Shown in pieces: positions 61,836-64,000 of a stretch of 64,000 nt of DNA (the stretch's first letter is position 1; each line of letters begins with the position of its first letter). Under the pieces are notes generated by a model, which saw only the letters and a program-made list of their open reading frames with translations, was not told where the DNA came from and did no database searches. The position numbers were made by a program, and so were the translations under genes. This stretch comes from GYS-P2D sp964414425 (lineage in GTDB: Bacteria > Bacteroidota > Bacteroidia > Chitinophagales > Saprospiraceae), in the NCBI GenBank assembly GCA_964414425.1, contig CAYPWL010000009.1:1-64000 (forward strand), given 5' to 3'.

Positions 61836-64000
61836 ATGATGAAAACGAGTTTTACAAAATTATTTAGAGAGAAGTGGAAGGCCATTGTGCCGTTTCTTTT
61901 CTTCTGTACGATGTCCTTCTTGGCTAAGGCGGATTTCGACCCATGTGGTAGTCTGACTGATATCAGCCAAGTCACGGTTGAGGTTACCTGTGTTGGAGAA
62001 ATTATTATGACGGTGGACAAAAACTCCACCGCTACATATGAATTTGGAACAATAATTAACGGAATAAGATCAGATTTAGGAGAATCTTCAGAATTCGGTA
62101 ATTCTGTTACGTTTGATCACGGTTCCTTAAATCTTGAAGGGATTTCAGGACAGACCTTTTTTGTTCAAGAGACATGTTCTGGTAACGCTATATTTTATGG
62201 TGTTTTACCCGATTATGACAACGACCCAGCAGATGTGCCTGGCACATATACATTTATAACAGATGTAAACTCTGATGCTAAATCTCCGTCTACTGCAAGA
62301 GAGCATGACCCTGTAGCGTCGCCAGATGCGCTAAGACAGCCTGTCGTTACAGCGCAAACGATTAAACCTTCATGTCCAGATCAAGCAGATGGAACAATAA
62401 TTCTCACGCTTTCAGGAGATGGTGCTGACAAGTGTTCTGCTCAATTTACATGGAATCTTGCATCATCGTCTAGCTTTGGAGGTCCACTAACAGGGACATT
62501 TACCAATGGAGTAGCTACGATACCAAGAGTCCCAAGTGGACCTTTTAATTTTGCGTTTCAGTCGGTTGGCCCTGCTACTGCGACGGGATGTTTATGCACG
62601 CCCATCGCGCCAGCACCGATCAGCGTAACGGTCGAAGAGCCTGGACAAAGTTCTGCCTCTCTATCATGTATTGACAGAATAAACGTATCAGCAGAGTCAG
62701 ATGAGCACGGCTGTGAAGCGACAATAAGATTAGACGATATCGCATTAGGGGTAACTGATATCTGTGATAGCGGTAATAATACTGCTGACTTTATAATTGT
62801 GAGAAATAGTCAAGGAGCTGTTATACCAGGGACATATTTAGGTATGGACCTAGTTCCACTCGCACCTCAGACAGGTAGCGGATTCGCATTTAGATTTGAC
62901 GCCACACAATTTTTTGGTGAGGAAGTGACTGTGGAAGTTCACGATGGTACTGGAAATCTATGTTGGGGTACTGCCTTGATAGAAGATAAAGCACCGCCTG
63001 TCATTAGTTGTGACGAAGATGGTGTGAGCTCTATACTGTGTATTGACTTTGACAATGATGCAGAGTTAGCAATAGAGGGTACAATATTCGACTGTAGCGA
63101 AACTGATGTTACGGTAATAGAATTTAGAGAATTAGCGGATTGTGACCCTAATACGAGTGTATTACGCAGAGTCCAGTTAATATATTTTGCCGAAGACGAA
63201 TTCGGAAACAGATCGCAAACTTGTAATGACACTTTTGACATAATAAGATTAGGAAGACCATCCGTTAATAATAATCTTGACTTTATAGATGGAGTCGAAT
63301 TAATTGGTCCTGGAAATTTTGAAAAAACAGGAACTCCATTTGCATGTGATAGTTTTTCAGACTTAGATGGAGACGGCGTCCCTGATCCTACGATGGCAGG
63401 AGCTGGATTTCCGCGACTCGAGGTAACTAGAGAGGATGGAAGTATTGATACCATTCCATTAGCTGCTCTGAACTATGATGATTACGGTTCGACGATATCA
63501 AGTAGAAGAAATCAGATCATCTCTGATTGTAAACTTGGTGCTACATTCCAAGATACAAGACTGGGATCATTTGACTGTGTAACTAAAATACTCAGACGTT
63601 GGACAGTGGGAGAGTGGACTTGTCAAGGTGAGATTGATACCACATTTACTCAAGTAATTGATATTGTAGATACAATCGCTCCATACTTTGTACAGTCAAC
63701 ACTTATTGATATAACAGGTAGCGTTGGAGCACATGGATGTGTTGCCAATATGCCTGTACCATTACCGAGCGCATCAGATAATTGTTCGAGTCAGTCGGAT
63801 ATAGAGATAGATTTTATCATTCTCAATGCAGCGGGACAGATTGTTGGCCCAGATAGAAGAGATGAGCCAGGGACTAGCTTTGACTTTCCATTAGGAAGCA
63901 GCTTCATTGTCTATACTGCCTTTGACGGCTGCGGCAATTCGCGTAGAGATACAGTCAATGTAAGTATATCAGACTTGGCAGCGCCTGTTACCATATGTAA
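61836..64000 (+). CDS. T9SS-associated surface protein E, Ig/HYR-like (3' end outside window)
   Basis: The frame is open from ATG 61836 to the window end (at least 721 residues); a second ATG follows at once. A signal peptide of about 32 residues is predicted (KAIVPFLFFCTMSFLAKA). The Cys-paired segments are like those of proteins A, C and D: SCPDQADGTIILTLSGDGADK (SprB-like, about residue 182), GNLCWGTALIEDKAPPVISC (about 371), KILRRWTVGEWTCQGE (about 584) and ASDNCSSQ plus FDGCGNSRRDTVNVSIS near the end (HYR-like). The sorting tail lies beyond the window, so its T9SS class is not known. Confidence 0.8.
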   Translation, partial: MMKTSFTKLFREKWKAIVPFLFFCTMSFLAKADFDPCGSLTDISQVTVEVTCVGEIIMTVDKNSTATYEFGTIINGIRSDLGESSEFGNSVTFDHGSLNLEGISGQTFFVQETCSGNAIFYGVLPDYDNDPADVPGTYTFITDVNSDAKSPSTAREHDPVASPDALRQPVVTAQTIKPSCPDQADGTIILTLSGDGADKCSAQFTWNLASSSSFGGPLTGTFTNGVATIPRVPSGPFNFAFQSVGPATATGCLCTPIAPAPISVTVEEPGQSSASLSCIDRINVSAESDEHGCEATIRLDDIALGVTDICDSGNNTADFIIVRNSQGAVIPGTYLGMDLVPLAPQTGSGFAFRFDATQFFGEEVTVEVHDGTGNLCWGTALIEDKAPPVISCDEDGVSSILCIDFDNDAELAIEGTIFDCSETDVTVIEFRELADCDPNTSVLRRVQLIYFAEDEFGNRSQTCNDTFDIIRLGRPSVNNNLDFIDGVELIGPGNFEKTGTPFACDSFSDLDGDGVPDPTMAGAGFPRLEVTREDGSIDTIPLAALNYDDYGSTISSRRNQIISDCKLGATFQDTRLGSFDCVTKILRRWTVGEWTCQGEIDTTFTQVIDIVDTIAPYFVQSTLIDITGSVGAHGCVANMPVPLPSASDNCSSQSDIEIDFIILNAAGQIVGPDRRDEPGTSFDFPLGSSFIVYTAFDGCGNSRRDTVNVSISDLAAPVTIC

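Overview
The window is a piece of a Bacteroidota chromosome, most likely from the Saprospirales/Lewinella side of the phylum (the class is inferred, the phylum is well supported). The support is: several very large secreted proteins ending in type IX secretion (T9SS) sorting domains of both type A and type B; PorP/SprF and PorD (DUF4835) genes; promoters of the TAnnTTTG (-7) type; few Shine-Dalgarno sequences; and the gene blocks tuf-trnW-secE-nusG-rplKAJL-rpoBC and bamD-rpoZ-coaBC-porD, which are usual in this phylum. There are two 100-N assembly gaps, at 22304-22403 and 58219-58318. Each is flanked by an exact direct copy of the same sequence (40 and 55 bp), so both look like contig-end overlaps that were not merged.

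Layout. 1-12.7 kb, plus strand: the translation/transcription supercluster (EF-Tu, tRNA-Trp, SecE, NusG, L11, L1, L10, L7/L12, RpoB, RpoC), with a 14-bp hairpin between rplL and rpoB and a strong terminator after rpoC. 12.7-20.3 kb, minus strand: a conserved hypothetical gene, era, der, rfbC, rfbD, then a 909-aa type-B T9SS protein followed closely by riboflavin synthase. 20.4-23.0 kb, plus: a probable metal-responsive operon (MerC-like protein, ABC ATPase, FtsX-like permease with a His-rich loop) behind a palindromic operator. 23.0-30.5 kb: recG (-), rbfA (+), then bamD-rpoZ-coaBC-porD (-) and hscA-GH3 (-). 32.4-43.2 kb: housekeeping and stress genes on both strands (queuosine-precursor transporter, CtlX-like hydrolase, a 37-codon small ORF, ferredoxin, pssA, tRNA-Gly, tRNA-Leu, ankyrin protein plus OxyR, RidA, a soluble histidine kinase, MarR regulator, phosphopantetheinyl transferase, dcd, PASTA protein, MATE exporter).

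43.5-64.0 kb, all plus strand, is the notable accessory region. It opens with a NarL-type regulator whose receiver has Glu in place of the phosphoacceptor Asp. Five large secreted proteins follow, and a PorP/SprF gene is translationally coupled to the second. That second protein (1179 aa) consists mainly of six cohesin-like repeats and ends in a type-B sorting domain. The first, third and fourth carry dockerin-like modules, a following cohesin-like segment (degenerate in the fourth) and a type-A sorting tail. The fifth runs off the window. My reading is a T9SS-exported surface assembly in which a cohesin-repeat protein could anchor dockerin-bearing partners. The domain content is visible in the translations; the interaction is inference. 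A 700-bp leader before the third protein contains a structured element that loosely resembles a c-di-GMP-I (GEMM) riboswitch.
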